Shown here in pieces: positions 63,403 to 64,000 of a stretch of DNA of 64,000 bases. The stretch comes from Blautia sp. An81 (GTDB taxonomy: Bacteria; Bacillota; Clostridia; Lachnospirales; Lachnospiraceae). The notes under the pieces were generated by a model. It worked only from the letters and a program-made list of their open reading frames with translations. It searched no databases and had not been told where the DNA came from. The stretch covers positions 1-64,000 of the forward strand of contig NZ_NFHH01000002.1 of assembly GCF_002161285.1 (NCBI RefSeq). The letters run 5' to 3'. Numbering within the stretch: position 1 is the stretch's first letter; each line of letters opens with the position of its first letter. The translations under genes and the position numbers were made by a program.

Positions 63403-64000
63403 ATGAATATAGAGAAGATCGTACTTAATGAGGAAAGAAATGTGACCCTTACTGCCTATATCCAAGAGACAGAGGGAAGGTTTGACTATATTGAGAAGCG
63501 TCCGGGAATGCTGATCATTCCGGGAGGGGGCTATCAGTACTGCTCTGAACGGGAAGCGGACCCGCCTGCCATGGCTTTTCTGAAAGCCGGGTTTCAGGTA
63601 TTTATTCTCCAATACTCCATAGGCAAAGACGCCGCATGGCCAAATCCTCTGAATGACTATGAGGCAGCTATGGAGCTGATACAGTCAAAAGAGGGAGAGT
63701 GGAAGGTATACAAAGATAAGATTGCTGTTTTAGGCTTTTCTGCAGGAGGACATCTGGCGGCCTGTGGGGCCACGATGGCAGAACACAGGCCTGCAGCGGC
63801 TGTGCTGGGATATGCGGTAACCCTGGGAGACATGGTGAAAAACTGCGAAGAGACAGCTCCCGATGTGGTATCGGCGGTAGACAGACATACCTGTCCCTGC
63901 TTTGTTTTTGCCACCAGGGATGACAGCGTAGTCCCCATAGAAAACTCTCTGGAATTTGTAACCGCTCTGGCCAAAAACGGGGTTTCCTTTGAAACTCATA
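63403..64000 (+). CDS. Alpha/beta hydrolase (acetyl esterase-like), partial at right edge
   Basis: The first 199 codons of a serine hydrolase that runs off the window. LIIPGGGYQYCSERE is the oxyanion-hole region, GFSAGGHLAA near 112 the nucleophile elbow, and ATRDDSVVP near 170 the acid residue; the catalytic histidine should lie just outside (FETH at the edge is close). It resembles carbohydrate acetyl esterases found near sugar genes. GGGAGGAAG precedes the ATG. Confidence 0.8.
   Translation, partial: MNIEKIVLNEERNVTLTAYIQETEGRFDYIEKRPGMLIIPGGGYQYCSEREADPPAMAFLKAGFQVFILQYSIGKDAAWPNPLNDYEAAMELIQSKEGEWKVYKDKIAVLGFSAGGHLAACGATMAEHRPAAAVLGYAVTLGDMVKNCEETAPDVVSAVDRHTCPCFVFATRDDSVVPIENSLEFVTALAKNGVSFETH

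Overview
The window looks like a chromosomal segment of a gut Lachnospiraceae (Bacillota, Clostridia). This rests on family resemblance and base composition only. Core-type genes have mid-40s GC by eye, strong AGGAGG ribosome sites, many MATE exporters, iron-dependent alcohol dehydrogenases, flavodoxin-like lipoproteins and a serine-recombinase/MobV element of the kind common in that family. No rRNA or tRNA gene was seen.

Layout. 0-14 kb: a DUF4143 ATPase, a TetR regulator with an oleate hydratase, a Lon-type AAA+ ATPase without a protease domain, then decaying genes (an RpiR-like protein without its HTH, a substrate-binding protein fused out of frame to a saccharopine dehydrogenase tail, divergent AraC and MFS genes that both lost their 5' ends) among intact LysR, MATE and BNR-repeat genes. 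14.1-25.3 kb: an integrative mobilizable element with a serine recombinase, MobV relaxase, primase and P4-type helicase, sigma-like and XRE regulators, a pMV158-type oriT and an unassigned two-gene cargo. Both ends lie in rlmD (rumA) 3'-end sequence, yet no rlmD 5' half is present. 25.4-29 kb: AT-rich accessory genes, including a broken KilA-N gene and a P-loop/DUF4869 pair with a possible -1 frameshift.

29-46 kb: a redox and efflux region with two iron alcohol dehydrogenases, two aldo/keto reductases, flavodoxin-like lipoproteins, two MATE exporters, esterases, LysR, DUF362 and a metal-type permease. Three of these units are preceded by the same hairpin plus TATAAT module. Three reading frames here carry an in-frame TAG where glutamine would be expected, all in the context GCN-TAG-ATR.

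46.1-51.4 kb: a 5.2-kb AT-rich insertion that splits a flavodoxin gene exactly at the codons of its Gly-Tyr-Pro-Ile-Trp-Trp motif. It carries a Tn554-type tnpC remnant and a three-gene ABC-ATPase conflict system (ABC-3C type: nuclease-like protein, middle component, SMC-like ATPase). Its ends form a tyrosine-recombinase-like core site, and removing it in silico restores the host frame. 51.4-55 kb: a patchwork of a Fic protein, a second DUF4143 ATPase, metK and nhaC fragments and three copies of a flavodoxin-tail/terminator repeat.

55-61.5 kb: one operon of an unknown protein, a VWA-like protein, a MoxR ATPase, an Hsp70 and a membrane-anchored J-domain protein with HPE instead of HPD. The window ends with an FGGY sugar kinase, a long inverted repeat and the start of an esterase gene. 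The most promising leads are the ABC-3C insertion, the two-gene cargo of the mobilizable element, the chaperone/MoxR/VWA operon and the repeated TAG context.
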